Below, one piece after another: positions 10,420 through 23,785 of a DNA stretch of 64,000 nt. A program made the translations under genes and the position numbers. Under the pieces are notes generated by a model that searched no databases, was not told where the DNA came from, and was given only the letters and a program-made list of their open reading frames with translations. Every line of letters begins with the position of its first letter. The first letter of the stretch is position 1. The stretch is taken from positions 366,501 to 430,500 of the forward strand of contig LSRY02000060.1 in the NCBI GenBank assembly GCA_001643675.2. The letters run 5' to 3'. The stretch is from Monocercomonoides exilis (lineage: Eukaryota; Preaxostyla; Oxymonadida; Polymastigidae).

Positions 10420-12600
10420 TCTACTTATGAATGTGTTGTGCATTTTCATATCCCAAGTTCATTGTCGAAAGGAACTCAAAAATCTGCCACATATTTGATA
10501 AGCTCAAAACAAAATGTTTTTTATAATTAATTAGACTAAAAGAAAAACAAATTGAAAACCATCAAATTTTGATGATTTTTTTGTTCATTCCAACTTGAAC
10601 AAACTATGCCCGCTTCCAGGAAAAGTTGCCATTCATTTTTTGTGTGGAAAAATTCAAATTAAATTTTTCTTAAACAATTATCAGTGTTTTCCATAACTCA
10701 AAAAATGAATTAAAAAAATACAATGCACAATTCTTGAAGCATAAATTGCAAAATGGTTTTTTTAAAAAACCATTTTTCATTAAAAAACTTTTTGTTTTAT
10801 TTTGATAAGATAAAAAAATATATATTTGTTTGTCTCAAAATATTTTCTTTCAAAAATAAGTTTGTAATTCACAAACATTCTCATGGTAGTTACAAAATTT
10901 CATCAAAATTATGGTCACTGAATGAAAACAAAAAATTCCCATCAATCAAATTTTTGATCTGATGTCACTTTATTATAATGGAAATGCAATATATTTTTTC
11001 ATTAAATCGAAAAAGTGATATTTTTGATCTTCAGTTCAACATTTCATGAAAAAGTTTTTTATAAACTAATAATTGTGATTAGTCTGACTTTATAGCTTGG
11101 TTATTTAATTCAGAAAAAAACAATCAAAAAGTCGATAAATACTCCTGATATCAAATTGAAACAATATAAAGATATGATTTAATTCGATATGGAAATATCC
11201 GATTTGAACTTTATAAATGCCACTTTGTAAAAAAACACTGGAAAACATGGATAACACGAAAAATTTTCTTTATGATCATCTCCTTTATGTGTCGACATGA
11301 AAGAAAATAACAAGAGAAATTCAACTTTATTTATTTGCATTTTTTCATTCATTGGCTATATAAATTAAGTTGTTTTTAAGTCAGTCCAGAATCTTTATCG
11401 TTATTTAAAATAAAAGCTCCAGAGAGATTGTTGTTTTCTATGTAGTTTTAATTCAAAAAGTGCATCAAAAAGTTAGTGAAAAAATACAGAATATGAAATT
11501 GTGATAATAAAAGGGAGAACTATGAAAATCAAAAAGATGTTTTTTGTTTGAATATTTTTGCAAACATATAAAGGTTTTCACTATTATAAAGTGACAAAGG
11601 AAAAACAATGCACGAAGTCAATGTGAATTTTTTAGCTACAAATGTTAAAATGTGGTTTTTTGTCAATGGTTCAGTTTTCGAAATTATTGATAATAGAATT
11701 GAAGAAAAATTGAAAAGGCTGCTTATTAAAAAAATTGGTATGTTCTTTCATCTCTTATAAAAATTGATCCTTAAAAAAGTCAAAAAAGCTTCAAATGAAA
11801 AAAATTGGACAGTCCACAATGCTCGTTTTTTGTATATTTTAAATGAATTTGAAGAACTATTTAAAAACTCAAATAAATACCACAATTTGTATATCATTTT
11901 TTGAAAAACATATCACATGGGATTCGACAGATTCAATAAAGATTATTTCTCAGCCTGATTGCACCAATCAAATCTCACAAAAAATACCCTTTCCTTTTTC
12001 AATTTTTTAACATTAACTCATTTCTTCAGACGAAAAACATTTCAAGTCTTCAATGAACAGATGTTCTATTTTTCTCCCAAAGGAAAATGTGGAGCCCTAT
12101 TTTAATAATTTAATTTTTTAGCTGCATCAAAGAGAGGAATGGATTTATCTTTGTTTTTGAAACTTGCATCCAGATGTTTATATGAAAAATTTAAATGAAA
12201 CATCTTCAACTTAAAACAAATATTCTTGGAACAATTTTATTCCATCACTTATTTGTTCAGTGTGCTGATTTTTCGTTTCAATACATATTTTCTTTATTGT
12301 TTGAAACATTTCGTTTCATCTTTATTTACCATATTTTTTTTTCTTCATATCAAAATTTAACATTTTTTTCATTCAATGAACAAAAATAAAGAGGTGCAAA
12401 AACATTCATTTTGAAAAATTTTATGAGATAATATTTTCTTCAATGAGTCTCATCTAATAACAAAAGATTCAATACTTAAGTTCAAAAAAGAGACTCATTT
12501 TGTTTAAAGCTTCCTTGTTATTCGAATGGCACGTAAAATAATAGACATATGTCTCCACAAGTCACTTATCTCTTAAATATTTCCAGTTAAAATGTGAACG
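10420..12600. other. AT-rich intergenic DNA
   Basis: There are no frames with recognisable content, only AT-rich sequence with long A and T runs. No repeats shared with the rest of the window were noticed. Confidence 0.5.
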
Positions 12601-12605
12601 ACATA

Positions 12606-14603
12606 GGGTAATTATTTAACACCAACCAATTTTTTCATTCTTATCCAAATTTTTGAATGAAAAATTTCGAAAAATTCAAAAAAAAAAATACAAAAGAAGA
12701 ATTAATTCTTCGAATAATCTTTATTTTTTGTCGTATTCTTTGCTTTTTTTCATTTTCCTCTTATTTTGGATTATCAAAAATAACTTCAAAACGTTTTCTT
12801 TTGATTTTTTGTTTGAATTCAAATATTTCATCTATTTTATTTTCTTTCTCTTGTTTCTGTATTTTTCCTTTTCCTTTTCTTCATTTCTCTTTAAAAATCT
12901 TTCACAATCGTTGAGAAGTTCTTTTTTTGTAATTAACTTTCCAAAATAATCGAAACGGTTACGATGGGAAGGAAGAGGGTATTTTGATGATTCAGATAGT
13001 GCGAAAAACCGAACCGAACGTGTTATGAAGGACTCCGCTTTGTTTAAAAGCTTTTTTAATGACAGAAGGAGTGAAAGAGAACAAAATTGTTTGAGAAAGC
13101 ACGTCGACAAGTGCTTTTCTCGAAGCCGACGATGATGTTGATGATGGAACATCAAATGAAAAAGAAAAAAAAGTTTTGAAAGTTGCAAATACTCATCTAT
13201 CGAGTGGCTGAGGCAAATGAGTATTGTGGGGGATGAATGTTACGATGTCCATGTTATTATCTGAAAAAGATTTCCTAATTGAAGGATCACCACGTGAAGG
13301 ATGAGAATAGATGAAAAGAAGACATTTCTATGTTTCTAGTTACACGCTTTTTCTTCTTTCAATAATGGAAAGGAGAAGAACTGTTTCTGTATATTTTTTG
13401 AAGTTTTTCATGTTCATCCAGCCACTTTTATTAGGCCAGATGTCCAGAGCTGGAGAGAGAAGAGGCTTCAGTTCGTCCGGTTGTTTAACACTTGGACAGA
13501 GAATGATGCAAGGCAATGAATAACCATCTGCAGCCACGGCAGCAACAAGTGTTGCATTGTCCATTCTTTGCGTTTCCTTTCAGAACACAGCGCTTTAGTT
13601 TGATTGATGAATAACGCTTATACTACCAGAAGAAGGAATACGCTAAGATGATTCGTCTAATTCAAACGTTAATGAAAGTTTGAAGTTATTTTTTTTTGTA
13701 TAATTCTGTAATCATGTTATACCGGGGCTTCATCACACTTTAACATGACACAGCCAGCCAATTTATGTCTAAACATTTTGGTTTCCCCTTTATAAGATCG
13801 GGACCCCGATTTTAAATTTATAAGCAGCTGAATTTGAAACCTTTATGAAAGGCTCGTTTTCGTCTATTGTCTCTTTAAAACATTTTCCATCTAAAGAAAA
13901 AATGTAATTGTTGCAATAAAAAACTTGAACAAACCAATTCTCTTGTTTTCTTCATTGTTAAACTGCTCCCACAAATAGAATCAATTTTGATCACATCCAG
14001 AACTGTTTCTTCCTTTTCTTTGCTGATTGCCTGCTGTCTCCCTGGTTTTCCAACTTCACTTTTAGCTCACAACGTCCGAACTGCGTTTTTAATACTGCTA
14101 TGGCTGACTTGCTTAGAATTGATGGTGTCTGTATTCCTGACGACGCCATCATACACAATATGTTCCATTTGTTCAAGTTTGTTCTTGTATTTTCTGTGTA
14201 AAAAAGATAACATGGCATGCTATAATTTAGTCTGCACTGCTTTTCTTTTTTCTTCAACAAGTATTTTTATTGTTTTTTTTTAGGGTTTTGATCTAATTTT
14301 CTATTTTTTTTCTAAAAAAATTAAATTTCAAAAAAAATATATTAAAAAATATAATTTGAATGAACAAAATGGCTTAACACCCCTTGAAACCAACCAATTT
14401 CCGTGGAAGCTTGATGGAAAGTTTTCAACAACTCCATTCACCCCCATGAGAAATAGGCTTCATTTCAAAATACATTTTAAAAATTCAATATAGATTCCTT
14501 TTATACAAAAAATTAAGTTATTATTTCAAAATGTGGGATATGAAACTTTTGAAATAAAAAAAAAGGTCAGAGTTAAAAAAAGGTGGGGGTTAAATAATAA
14601 CCC
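12606..14603 (-). mobile_element. pogo-like DNA transposon, copy A, decayed
   Basis: The ends read inward as GGGTAATTATTTAACACC (left) and GGGTTATTATTTAACCCC (right), an imperfect terminal inverted repeat about 2.0 kb apart. I saw no clear target duplication. The minus strand between them carries the remains of a DDE_1 (pogo/Tigger/Jerky) transposase. These are an N-terminal helix-turn-helix region around 14.1 kb with in-frame TGA and frameshifts, a catalytic-domain fragment at 13,340-13,564 (PDELKPLLSPALDIW, SGWMNMKNFKKY) and a basic C-terminus at 12,832-13,188. The same wording occurs in copy B at 43.5-45.0 kb. Confidence 0.7.
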
Positions 14604-14799
14604 AAAGAAAAATCATCTTATTGAACCATGACGATACCAAATTTAAAATCATTGAAATAGAAAATGTGAATGATAATTTGATCTGGAAATAAATAGAAAA
14701 AGTTAAAAACAATATGCAATTTTTAAAAATAGCGATCCAAATATAAATCGGAGGAATTATCAAACATCCATAAATATTATTTGCTTTCATAATAATTCT

Positions 14800-17088
14800 T
14801 CAAATAATATTAATAGAAAAAAACATTTGAAAAAAACTTTGGATCATTTAACAATCTCTATTCTGTTCAAAGTTTAAATATTTCAAAAGAATTCCATCTG
14901 TTTCATTCATCGCAACAACGAATCTCGCAAGCATCCTCTTATTCTCATCATTTTGACTCAAATGCAAGAAATTCTGTTGTTTTTCTTGCCATTTGGCTTC
15001 GCTCCTCGACAATGAAGACTCCATCCCTGCTTGTCTACTCGCTGATGCGCTGAGTGCAGATGGAGTCGCTGAAGACGATTGAAACATTGAAGAAGATGGA
15101 GAAAATTGTTCAAAATTTCCTTTTCTAACTTCTTCGACATATTCTTTTGGAATATGAAAACAAGAGAAGAGATACATTTGTTCGATGATTTTATTATTAT
15201 TTTCCCATTGTTCATCGCATTCCCTGCAAAACTCTAAACATTTTTGCAACCTTGAACTCCTGTTGATCCATTTCTCCTCCTCATTTTTCAAATATTCTAT
15301 CCGCTCCTCCATATCCCTCTTCTTTTTTTCATTTGTGTTTATCTCATCCTTTTTCCTGTCGTTACGTTTTTGGACCATATCTAATTCTCTTTTCAATGTA
15401 TCAATACTTATTCCACATTCCTCTTTTCTGTTTTCGCACTCTTTCACTTTGATCTGATATTCTTGTATCTTCTGTCTATTTGAAGGAATATCACGCTTTG
15501 GGGCAAACAGATCAATTTTCCCTTCACAGACACTTGAATCGTTTAAAAATGCTGTTGGAATTCCTAATCCCACCACAGCTCCAACAACATTAAGAGCATG
15601 CCTTAATGCTTTTGGTGCTTTGAAAACTCCTCTCAAGACCCCATCTTTGATGCAAACTTCTTGTTCTTCCTTGTCGTTGTATGTGTATTTATTTCCAGCA
15701 GTGAAAAAGCAAGTGGCATTTGGAACATTGATTGGTCTCTCTATGACAACTTCATTTGATGCATAATTGTCAAATTCACAGAATTCAATTGTGTCAAATT
15801 TCACGGTTTCAGGTTGATCTAGTTCATTGATCCTTTTTTGATATTCGACAACATCATCATTGCATTGCCTGATAGTGTTTTCTTGATTTTTGATTTTTGT
15901 TTCGATTGATTCTTCTGATTCAAAAGTGATGTTTCTCAGCTTATCCTCCAATTCCTCAACATCGTCGCTCACTTCTGAATACAACTTTTCCGAATCTTTT
16001 GCAAAATCCTTGCACGCCTCTATTATCTCTTGAAGCATATTCGGCACTTGAACTCTCCCCCTCTTGGCTAATACAAGCCAATATAGCTTGCTCGCCATCG
16101 ATGATGCAGAGTCCATAAACCAGTAATAAGATGGTGTGCATCGGTCAATATTGACATCATTGGGACTCTTATAGTTATTTAAATTTTTAATCTCGTCTTT
16201 AATTGGTTCCTCAGATCCGTCGAGTGTCGGATCATAGTATATTAGTCTGCCATTAGCGTGAGCCTTCTTCCACACAAGAAGTGTCTGAAGTTGATTCAAG
16301 CTTCTCCTGATTTCCTCTCCTTGCACACCTGTTGCTCCTTTCGCTTTTTGCAGAAGAATTCCAATTATTTGTTCGAGAGATTGTGCTGCTTTAATTTCCG
16401 GAAACTTCTTTTCGATTTTATCCACTGTTGTTTTTTCCAGTTCTGTAAATTTTCCAATCAAACTTCCTTGAACCTTCTCTATAATTTCTGATGTTTCCTT
16501 TTGCTGAATTTTCATTTTATGCAGCCAAAGTTCCTTGCATTTGTTGGCAACGAACACAACTGGAAACTCCTTGTTTTTGCATATCTGGTTAATGAACATC
16601 ATATCATCATATGCATTTGTCAAATTGTAGTAGTTTTCATATTGAGAAATATACGCAATCATCACTTTTGATGCATTTCTCTGGAAAAACTGTAATAAAA
16701 GCATACTGACAACTTCTTCTTTGACATCCACCTCTGATCCAAGAAAGCCTCGAGTATCTAACAAGATAACCTTTTCATTTAATCCATATGATTCTGGAAT
16801 GATGGTCTCTGGCTCAATTCCTTTTCCCATTTTAGCCATATCCTCCACTTTTGTTTTCACTACCAAATCTCCATTGTCATCCTCTTCCATTTCCACTCCG
16901 CGTAATTTGTTTATCATGGTACTTTTTCCAACCTGGCTCCTTCCAAGAACGATCGCCATGTTTTTGCCTGATCCGCAATTGCAACATCTCTTGTAAAACT
17001 CTTTCAAAATATACAAGAAGTCTTCTTGTGAGAATTTCACCTTCCCTCCATTTGTTTTCTGATCCTCCAGTTGACTTTCAAAGATCAT
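14800..17088 (-). CDS. P-loop GTPase with long coiled coils
   Basis: This is an intact frame of about 762 residues. The first ATG is at 17,086-17,088; the frame extends six codons further up to a TTTTCAAG that could be a splice acceptor, so an upstream exon is possible. G-domain motifs are visible: G1 GRSQVGKST (residues about 49-57), G3 DTRG (about 111) and a G4-like VANKC (about 182), where Cys replaces the usual Asp of NKxD, so base specificity is unclear. After the G domain come long Glu/Lys/Gln-rich heptad-like segments and a Ser/Ala-rich stretch before the C-terminus. This resembles the AIG1/MMR_HSR1-type GTPases expanded in several anaerobic protists, probably acting at membranes or in scaffolding. 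A TAA at 14,848 would be Gln under the inferred code, moving the stop to TGA 14,800-14,802; the 15-residue extension is not distinctive. Confidence 0.75.
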
Positions 17089-17099
17089 CCTTCGGATAT

Positions 17100-18215
17100 T
17101 AAACACCTTGAAAATTCAAAATGTATTGCGAATATTTTTTAAAACAGTCATATTTCTTTTTCTGCTTTGATTAATCTGAAATATTTTCTACTACAAAAAT
17201 TTGACATTCCAGTTTTCATGCACTTGTCAAGACAACATCTTTTTATCCAGAGAGAGATGTTTTATTCAAAAGGAAATAAGAAATGGGTTATTCTTTTTGA
17301 AAAGTCGCAAATGTTTAATATCGAAGAAACAAAAAAATGAACGTTCTATGTTCATTTTTACAGTTCATCTAAATAATTTCTTCAATTTGTAAATATGAAC
17401 ATTTTGTCATATTTGATGAAAGAAAATGTGCATTGTTGAAAAACTTGATGGATAGAGTTCAAAAATGATCAAATAAGGTTCAAATTTATTTATCAAAGAT
17501 TATTAAAAAGTGCAATTTTAAGAAAAGAATAAGCATAATAATAAATATTGTTAAATCATGAGTATGCAGAGTTCAAAAATGCAATATATGTTTTCTTTCA
17601 CTATGTTTTCTAATAATCATACCATTTTGATTCTTTTTGTGAATGAAATTCGTGATCAATTATCAAAAAATATTAATTTAACGAAAAAAAGTTACAAAAA
17701 AACGATGTGAACAACTTTATCAAATAACAAACAATCAATTATTTATTACTAACGTTTAAAGAACAAATAGTTTTGGAATAGATGTGAGATTTTTTTTTGA
17801 AGGATGAAAATAGTTTGTTTTTAAAGTATTTCTTCATCATTTGTGTTGCATAATCTTTGTTCTTTCCAATTAGCTCAATAGATTCAGCAAATATATAATG
17901 AAATGTTTTTGTATCTTTCAATTATGATTTCAATTAACTCTTTTTTATCTCTTCTCTTTAAATTCAATAAATGGATTTATTTTCGAACATCCTTCTCCAT
18001 TTTCAGCTTCGATACCATTTGTTTCATCTTTTCTACATTTTCTCCTCCTTGAAATAATGTGTTTATCATTGCAAGCTTCTGTCTTTAGTGCTTTCGAAGT
18101 TAATCATTTCTCAGCATCCCTCGTTTACTCTTCAATAACATTAAGATTTCACATCGCTTTTTGAATTTTCACTCTATATTTTTGATCTTAGCGATTAGCA
18201 TTATCTTTCTCATAA
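17100..18215. other. AT-rich intergenic DNA with an isolated MITE end
   Basis: At 17,287 the sequence GGGTTATTCTTTTTGAAAAG continues as TCGCAAATGTTTAA, identical over more than 30 bases to the end of the 239-bp element at 49,972. No partner end was found within 1 kb, so this is a truncated copy or the end of a longer decayed one. The remainder shows no gene. Confidence 0.5.
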
Positions 18216-18701
18216 ATGCATAAATCTTCGGATTCGCTCTTGATTTATATCTTTTGTAACATAATGACCAATATCATCTCAGGTCCACAAAACCAACAGA
18301 CTTCCACAGATGGCGGGTGCATCTCATTTGCCTCGTATGCCCCTGTCAACACATTTTCTGTGAGTGACACCACCTTCTCCACCTGTTGTGTGAGAGAGGA
18401 TACAAGTTCTGGAGGAAGAGGCGGTGCTCTCATGATCGAGTTCAATGAAGGCTCACAAGTGTCATCCACAACCTTTTCCATAACCAATATCGTGTTTTCA
18501 GCCAACAAGGCCAGCGTCGGAAGAGATGTGTATTTTGTGTGCGAATCATTTTCCGCTTCTGTGAAAAAGCCCATGTTCGCCTTTATGAGAAGCACCACTC
18601 AGAAAGACACCTCGGTTGTTGGACATTATAGAACAGAAACATTTGGCAACTGGAATGTCGATTTGTTAATATATCTCTATGGGAATGAAGCTAACATTTA
18701 A
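18216..18701 (+). pseudogene. Beta-helix surface-protein fragment
   Basis: This open segment has the alternating Thr/Ser/Val strands and short turns of the beta-helix family, for example VSDTTFSTCCVREDTSSGG. A Gly-rich turn and FSANKASVGRDVYFVCESF follow, matching FVMNEAFVGKDVFIKCNSI in the inverted-repeat gene. The first 20 residues are probably not coding; TATCATCTCAG before 18,283 could be an acceptor. No start, signal peptide or membrane anchor is present, so it is a gene fragment or one exon. Confidence 0.55.
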
Positions 18702-20363
18702 TATTTAGAAGGCATGCTTTGAATCTAGTGGGTGAATTGCGAGATTCCAAAGATGTGATTGAAGAGTGGGCACAATTCGATAAGACTTCTTTTGAAAACA
18801 AAGAATATAAGAAAAATATTAACACATGCTCTGTTTGAAGAGAATTTAATGAAATAAGAATTCAATCAATATCTTTGTTCATAGAAGAATGTATCGGAGA
18901 AGAAAAATGAATAGAATAAAATGATGCAAAAGCTGTGATGAAGTTTTAAAATTTATTTCCAGTTCATCTGATTAGTTCAATTCAATCTTTTCTGTCGTTT
19001 CTGTCATTTCAATCACTTTCAACTGTTTTTTTCAGAACATTATTTGTTTTGATTGAACGCAGAAAGACATGTTTTCTCCGAGATAATGAGTATTGAATCC
19101 ATTTTGTGTATTGTTTGAGTGAAAACTTCACCTTTTTAAAATGATGTAAAAAAAAGGGGAAGATGAAAATATAGACAAAAACATTTTCTCTATTGAAAAG
19201 TGTATTATGAATTGTCCGCTCCACTTCACCACCGACTTCGCCTTTTGCCATGGTCTCGAAGACCAGAGGGCAGGGGGCATACCCCTCGGAGCTGTCTCCT
19301 GCAGTCCGTGCAGGGATCGGGTGAGGCAAGTGTTCTGTTCGGAGCAGAAAGAAAAACCACTCTCGCTTTCGCTAGGCGTGGAAAAGAAAACTGCGTGCAC
19401 ACTGCTCTGCCTCCCGCTCTTCTACTGATCCAGCAGAGCAAATCCGCTCGCCACACGCTGTATGGACCAGTCTGACTCTTCTCTTTGCACTTCCTTGCCA
19501 TGAATTAAAGGAGAAAGGTTCTTCTTAACGGTTTCACTAACTTTCCTGTTTATCAATACAGGTTATGGATGCACTTGATATCTCTAGACGGTTTCTATCT
19601 TTCTATTTCCCCTGCTATCTCGCAACTTTTTTCTCGTCCTATTCTTCACCACATGTTTCTCTCTCGTTCTCTCACCCAGAAGCTCTGAGTCTCTCCATCC
19701 GCGTTCGTATTATTTCGGAGCAAATCCTATCTCACTGCGTTTTTATAAATTCGCAATAGAGCGAATCTACGAATGCAAGAAGCAGGTTTGCTCCTCAATA
19801 ATGAGTCCTGAAACACCTCGCTCCCTTTTCTCCACTGATCTTAAACCCTCCTGCCTAGCACAATGTTGTGCGGCGGATGAATAGAGGGACTGCGGATGAA
19901 GGTGCGGCACCTATCTCTACTCCTTCCCTCTTTTGGAATGTTTTCGTGGTGTTCTTGATCTGGTCTTCTGCGCTTTCACAGTCATTACAATTTGCCCTAT
20001 GCTTCTCTCTCCGCATTTTCTCCAATTAGTCTCAAATTTTTTCTGTGAGGCAGTCTGTCTGCCCTCAGTCAGCTCCATGAAGATGCGGGGAATTACGCCG
20101 TGCGTCTTCCTTCATTAGGGGAGTTGAGTTAATCTATTCTTTTAACGACTCTTTTCATCTTGAATGAAGCCTCGTTTCTTCGATCTCTTCCTCTTGCTCT
20201 GCTCCTTTCACCCCGCTTTTGATATCTCTTTAGTGTATTCATTTGTTCCTGATTCCGTATTCTCATTTCTTACATCTTTTCTATCTCCATTCTTCTCCGA
20301 CTTGTCTCACTCTCCTGCGAGATGTACTGGTCATGTGATTGTTTCCAGGATCCACCTAGTGTC

Positions 20364-21260
20364 TTAAACCGTGAACATTATGTAAAAATCATAAGCTACT
20401 CTAGAACCTGATGCCCATCTCACGTACGCATTGATTGCTTTCCAATCTGCATCTTGCTGTCTAACTGAGTGTGTGATCACTTCGAGTCTTATCGAGTATG
20501 CGGTGAATGTTTCCGGTATTCCGTTTTCTCTCAGGACAGCCACTAATTCTTCATTGATCCTCTGCAAATTTGCAGGTTGCCTCTCACTGATATCAAACCA
20601 CACATGTTCATTCTGAAAGGTCGTCATTGAGTAGTTCATCCAACGTTGGAGCGCTGCAACAGCATCGATACGTGGATTGGTGTGTTTGTTTATGATAACC
20701 TTAACCGTCTCCCCTCCCGACGTCTTGGCTCATACTTGTGTCTGGACAAAATTATCTCTTTATATTGTTGTCTCTCTTCTCATTCTTTCCAGCTCTGCTG
20801 GCCTTATCGCTCCAAAAATCATGATGAGGATGAGGGCTCTCCTCTGGAGTGTTCGTATATTTTTTGCGTTGTAGGTGGTTTCGGACCATTTGGTGATGAC
20901 TGTCAAGTCCAACATTGATTTGTATCTTTTGCCATTTCTCGGCTTCTCTCCCACATAGGTCTTTAGGAATATTTCAATGTCTTTCACATCAATCTTAGTC
21001 TCCCTGAATAGATTAATAGAATCCAGTTCTTTCTGAACTGTCTGATAAATCACTCCACTTGAGAGGTTCGTGTTCGAAAGCGTTTCAGTGAACTCTGCCA
21101 TAATTAATTTTGCTTCATTTTTTGTGAGGGGGTCAGTATCATCAATACTTTCTTTATCCAAAAATTGCTTGAATCTTCGCAGGGCTCTCCACGTATCTCT
21201 TTAACTTTTCTGATTTTTCAGTATTGATGCTGCTATGTCTGTTGCTCCAACGAATTCTCC
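20364..21260 (-). pseudogene. DIRS-like tyrosine recombinase, second copy
   Basis: One frame runs from at least 21,260 to 20,364 when TAA at 21,201-21,203 and at 20,760-20,762 are read as Gln. The first sits within KNQKS-(TAA)-RDTWRALRRFKQFL, a typical core-binding start. The catalytic domain shows the first Arg in FGAIRPAELERM. A later block, TAYSIRLEVITHSVRQQDAD, provides an Arg and a His, and SGSRVAYDFY provides a candidate Tyr. A single in-frame TGA at 20,730-20,732, in TQV-(TGA)-AKTSGGE, suggests this copy is inactivated, perhaps from a Trp codon. Its role would be integration of the element's circular DNA. Confidence 0.75.
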
Positions 21261-21337
21261 CCATGTCAGGAAGAGGTCCCTTCCTGGGATATTTTCCTCT
21301 CCAGTTTAACGCTTATAACCTCTCCTGGGGGTAGTTT

Positions 21338-21586
21338 TCAGCCTTCCCTTCTCATCTTCGCTCCAGGGATCATGCACTCTTGAAAGGTCCCCAGTGTCTT
21401 TATCAAATACCCAGGCTGCAGCAGCGGGGTCCAGGTCTGCCCCCGCCAGGCTGGTAGAATCAGAATCGTCAGATCCCTCTGGGCTTCCTTCATCTTCTCT
21501 TTCATCACTCGTCCAATGTTTCTCAGGAACGGGTGGACTAGCACTATGTCGTCTTCTGGTGTTTCTCTCTCTCTCCTCCTTCTCAA
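21338..21586 (-). pseudogene. Post-RNase H domain of DIRS polymerase, second copy
   Basis: The segment DDIVLVHPFLRNIGRVMKEK, then LTILILPAWRGQTW, corresponds to VVLAHPP..LLIPDWTNQIW in the first DIRS-like copy. It is out of frame with the RNase H that precedes it, which ends at TGA near 21,611, so the polymerase is broken here. Confidence 0.65.
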
Positions 21587-21610
21587 AGAGGATAGTCTCT
21601 AAGTACTTCC

Positions 21611-22115
21611 TCAGAGCACCGGAGCAATCGTGTCTGCAATTATATCAAGAGTTCTCAGTGCGACTATTTGCAATACCTCTGCGACTTCCTCCTCCCTCAG
21701 TGCATAGTCCATCTTTCTCGCCATTCGGCTGAGTGTGTGTGCTTCCTTGTTTTGTTCTCCCGTGAGATTTTCCGTTTGAATCGTAATGTCCAGGCTGTTC
21801 AGTTTCTTCTCCAATGCTCTCAGTGTTGGAATGAGCGATGGCGCTCCCCTCTTCTTCCGTATTGTCCATCTCGTGGACATGTTGTCTGTCCTCAGACGAA
21901 TATGGTCTATCCTCTGTTGTTGCAGCCATGCTCCTTTTCTCTCTCGTGTCCTCAACACTGCTCTGAACTCCTTCTCGTTTATCGCTAACGCACACTCCCG
22001 GGGTGTCCATCTTCCGTGAAAGAAAATCTTCTCTTCTTTGTTCTCTTTCGGTTCTGTTAACACTGCGCCCCAATCCCGCTCTGAAGCATCCGTTGTTAGT
22101 TCTGCTGGACTCGTT
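21611..22115 (-). pseudogene. RNase H domain of DIRS polymerase, second copy
   Basis: Catalytic landmarks in order are LTTDASERDWGAVL, INEKEFRAVL, LRTDNMSTRW and NKEAHTLSRM, that is D-E-D-D-like residues with His in place of the usual Asp in the last block (EAHTLSR instead of EADALSR). That substitution may reduce activity. A frameshift separates it from the reverse transcriptase upstream. Confidence 0.7.
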
Positions 22116-22362
22116 CTCCTCCTCAGACTCCTTGGTCTGTACTCTAGCAGGGTCTTCTTCCAATGTGAAAATTATCCCAACATCATTGGTTTGACTATCA
22201 CAGTTCCCTTCCAGCCCCCGCGGGCTATTGCCTGCTTCAGCATGTGTTGCATGCGCTTCATCCACACGCTCGCTGGTGGGTGTTGCAACCTCACAAAATT
22301 CAGTCTCCCGAGGAGTGCTGCTAGGTCTCTTGTATTTTGAATCCTTCTTCATCTTGCAAGTG

Positions 22363-23451
22363 CTATCCATCTTCGCACATTCTCCAGGAGCAGCACTCTC
22401 TTCCTCTCTTTAGTGTCACTTCCATCTTCTCTGAATTCCACAACCATCCCAGAAACTCCACGCTCCATGCGGGTTCCAACCTCAGTTTTTCCTCCGACAA
22501 AATCCAGCCCAGATTCCTCAGGAACTGGGCTACCTCCTGTGAAATCAATCTCAATGCATCCCTGTCTGGATGCATGAGGAGAATGTCGTCCAGGTATATC
22601 ACTAGCTTCACTCTCCACTTTTCTCTGATATATGACGCTGCCCGTCTCATTATCTTCGTAAAAACTCTGGGCGCATCCTTTGCCCCAAACGGCATCCCTA
22701 CGTTAGCGTAACATTGTCTTTGAAAGCTTTAGCACAGATAGGTACTGAATTGATCGTCCACCTTGACATGCTGATATGCACTCGATATATCCAGGGTGGT
22801 CATCCAATCGCACTTCTCCAGGAGTTTCACCACTGTCTTCTGGGTATCCATCTTGAAGTGTTTTCCCTGTTCTTCCTCGTCTAACGCCCTGAAATCCAGT
22901 ATCTTTCTCCACTTTCCGTTCTTCTTTCGCACAATGAATGTCGGGTTGAGCCACTTCACCTCCGACTCCTGAATGGGCTTCACCACTCCGTCCTTCAATT
23001 CCTCCTCCAAGAGGAATAAATAATTGTTCATCATCTCCGTTGTTCCCCGAAATTCTTGTCTGTGTTTTCTCTCCTCGAGTGAGATTGGGGATTGGGGACT
23101 CTTCCATCGAGCTCTTATACCGCGGCTCACGACTTTGTATCCCCCAATTTCCTTCCACTTGTTCAGTCTGTTCACTACTCTCCCCGGAAGTGGTTCCCTC
23201 AGTGGTCCAATCTCTACCCTCCTCCTCACTTCTGGAATCCTGCAGCCATGCTGCCTCTGTGTATTCCCTTCTCCTTCGAGAGTATCTACAATAGCTATCT
23301 TCGAGCACACCTCCCGGGCGCTCCCAATTGGGGACTCGATAACATTCCAAGAAGCTCTCATGACTCCAATCTCGTTCCTCATCTCGCTCGTCTGTCTCGT
23401 CACTCGGGGATATGCGGAGTCTTCTTCTGTTCTCGTTGTCTCGTGTCGCAC
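22363..23451 (-). pseudogene. Reverse transcriptase of DIRS element, second copy
   Basis: The fingers motif WLNPTFIVRKKNGKWRKI is followed by the first catalytic Asp in TTLDISSAYQHVKV. The palm then has MPFGAKDAPRVFTKIM and the YLDD box in KLVIYLDDILLMHPD. A TAA at 22,729-22,731 interrupts the frame at TYLC-(TAA)-SFQRQCYANVG with no shift on either side, as expected if TAA is Gln. After the thumb the frame is lost near 22,400, and in the continuing frame a TGA follows LLLENVRRWIALAR, so the polymerase is broken downstream. Confidence 0.8.
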
Positions 23452-23785
23452 ATCTTCTATCGATATCTCTCTCGCCGAATCCCCCGTGGTTTCTCGTTCT
23501 CTCCTTTCTTTGGTCTGACGAGTTCAGAGTCCCTCTGACGTTCACCTGTTGTTTCTGCATTTCCGTCCCTGATCGCGTCTCGCTCGGAGCTACGGTTGCT
23601 CGTCGTTTATTCGTCTCGCTGAAATTTGCATCTCTCTCTTCTCTCGGTCTAGCGGCAAAGTGCGGATCTCTCTTCTATCCCAACTCTTACGACCACTTGT
23701 TGGCTCCGATTGTTTGTTCCATCGCTGTCCCTGCTTGGGTCCTTGGGGGAGCCGGTGGCAATGATCTCGTAATAGGGCCTGGCCT

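Noticed and set aside
19226-19501. Overlapping open frames on both strands at 19.2-19.5 kb
   Set aside because: No motif is visible and the frames shadow each other in GC-richer DNA at the end of the DIRS-like element.
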